Source: Halomonas sp. | GTDB taxonomy: Bacteria > Pseudomonadota > Gammaproteobacteria > Pseudomonadales > Halomonadaceae | Length of the DNA: 43,417 bases | Direction: 5' to 3' | Assembly: GCF_014859505.1 (NCBI RefSeq) | Contig: NZ_JACUUD010000016.1 | Coordinates: 1-43,417 of the forward strand | In this document: positions 40,956-43,417 of the stretch, in pieces | How the letters are laid out: each line of letters opens with the position of its first letter | Numbering within the stretch: position 1 is the stretch's first letter | Translations under genes and position numbers: made by a program | Notes under the pieces: model-generated | Database searches by the model: none | What the model was told of the DNA's origin: nothing | Seen by the model: the letters and a program-made list of their open reading frames with translations, nothing else

Positions 40956-43417
<2,462 letters not shown>

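Overview
The window is a GC-rich gammaproteobacterial core-genome segment. Protein sequences and gene order (dksA-gluQ-cbrAB-pcnB-folK-panBC, and carB-greA-yhbY-rlmE-ftsH-folP-glmM-tpiA-secG-tRNA-Leu-tRNA-fMet-rimP-nusA-infB-rbfA-truB-rpsO-pnp) match the Pseudomonas/Halomonas branch. A halomonad is my best guess, inferred from protein similarity I remember and not proven by any marker here. I see no insertion sequence, prophage, CRISPR array or integrated island.

Layout. (1) 1-2.7 kb: tyrS (minus) and divergent anmK. (2) 2.7-9.6 kb: twitching-motility ATPase genes pilT-pilU (minus), divergent from yggS-proC-yggT and then metX-metW and a DUF4426 lipoprotein-like/periplasmic gene. (3) 9.6-11.6 kb: sfsA and a class I aminotransferase (minus). 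(4) 11.8-17.7 kb: dksA, gluQ, a 58-residue membrane protein overlapping cbrA (cbrX-like), and the carbon/nitrogen-balance two-component system cbrA-cbrB. (5) 17.75-18.6 kb: an 880-bp stretch without a protein gene. It holds a complete sigma-54 promoter (two CbrB-like half-sites, an IHF-like site, a -24/-12 element) and an approximately 490-nt small RNA of CrcZ type, with eight CAACAA-type blocks and a strong terminator. (6) 18.6-24.1 kb: pcnB-folK, then panB-panC-panD and a biosynthetic thiolase. (7) 24.2-43.4 kb, all minus except yhbY: the translation/transcription operon tRNA-fMet-rimP-nusA-infB-rbfA-truB-rpsO-pnp, then tpiA-secG-tRNA-Leu, ftsH-folP-glmM, rlmE, and carB (5' end cut by the window)-greA.

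How it works together. CbrA senses a carbon-availability signal and CbrB activates sigma-54 transcription of the downstream small RNA. By analogy with Pseudomonas, that RNA sequesters Hfq (with Crc) through its A-rich CA motifs and lifts catabolite repression. The most unexpected signal is upstream of panB: the same TGTTACC/GGTAACA half-site occurs four times at 30, 30 and 28 bp spacing, followed by a -24/-12-like element. This suggests that pantothenate (coenzyme A) synthesis may belong to the CbrB regulon. All functions are assigned from sequence reading alone; no database search or folding program was run.
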